DNA of 5,201 nt from an uncultured Sutterellaceae bacterium (GTDB lineage: Bacteria > Pseudomonadota > Gammaproteobacteria > Burkholderiales > Burkholderiaceae_F), in assembly GCA_947253615.1 (NCBI GenBank), contig CAMYAA010000106.1, positions 1 through 5,201 of the forward strand, written 5' to 3'. Positions within the stretch are counted from its first letter, which is position 1. Every line of letters begins with the position of its first letter. The notes under the pieces were generated by a model, which did not search any database, was not told where the DNA came from, and worked only from the letters and a program-made list of their open reading frames with translations. The translations under genes and the position numbers were made by a program. This document shows, in pieces, positions 5,189 through 5,201 of the stretch.

Positions 5189-5201
5189 CTGTCTCTTATA
5201 C
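5189..5201 (+). other. Residual Tn5/Nextera mosaic-end adapter at contig terminus
   Basis: The last 13 bases, CTGTCTCTTATAC, equal the first 13 of the 19-base transposase mosaic end CTGTCTCTTATACACATCT used in tagmentation libraries. Their position flush with the window end marks them as untrimmed adapter rather than genome. Genomic sequence probably ends near 5188. Confidence 0.9.

Noticed and set aside
1..5201. CRISPR array, insertion sequence or prophage attachment site
   Set aside because: No regularly spaced repeats, transposase or integrase fragments. The tRNA genes end in intact CCA followed by a terminator, with no duplicated tRNA 3' fragment seen.

Overview
The window reads as one end of a chromosomal contig from a proteobacterium, most likely a betaproteobacterium of the order Burkholderiales. 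The evidence is the RecA body ([21 protein letters not shown] and the [17 protein letters not shown] stretch), the RecX C-terminal domain, the YjbE-type TerC protein and the MetNI pair. All of these resemble what I know from that order. The placement is by eye; a family such as Sutterellaceae is only a guess. The last 13 bases match a Tn5/Nextera mosaic-end adapter, so the right edge is very probably the physical end of an assembled contig with untrimmed adapter.

Left half (minus strand, reading right to left): a sigma70-type promoter at about 2840-2867 drives recA (1635-2741). A hairpin followed by a T run (1566-1611) separates recA from recX (322-1560). Next comes the start of a TerC/YjbE-family membrane protein gene (from 259, running off the left edge). 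recA and recX form the classic repair pair: RecA is the recombinase and RecX is its negative modulator. The intervening terminator would keep RecX low relative to RecA. The RecX here carries an unusual, probably disordered N-terminal extension of about 250 residues. RecA has an altered DNA-binding loop L2.

Centre (2742-3458): a divergent intergenic region with the recA promoter on the minus strand and a strong tRNA promoter (TTGACA-17-TATAGT) on the plus strand. Two lysine tRNA genes follow in tandem, anticodons UUU and CUU, closed by a good intrinsic terminator. A further stretch of about 160 bases before metN holds an inverted repeat but no promoter or riboswitch I can support.

Right half (plus strand): metN (3459-4508) and metI (4498-5151) overlap by 11 bases and encode the ATPase and permease of a D/L-methionine ABC importer. 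The partner substrate-binding lipoprotein gene, metQ, is not in the window and may lie just beyond the contig break.

Most of the content is housekeeping. I do not see a clearly novel system. The points most worth a second look are the extended RecX, the divergent RecA L2 loop, the recA-recX hairpin that also contains possible RecX translation signals, and the 11-bp-period direct repeat at the recA promoter in place of a recognisable CTGT-N8-ACAG LexA box.
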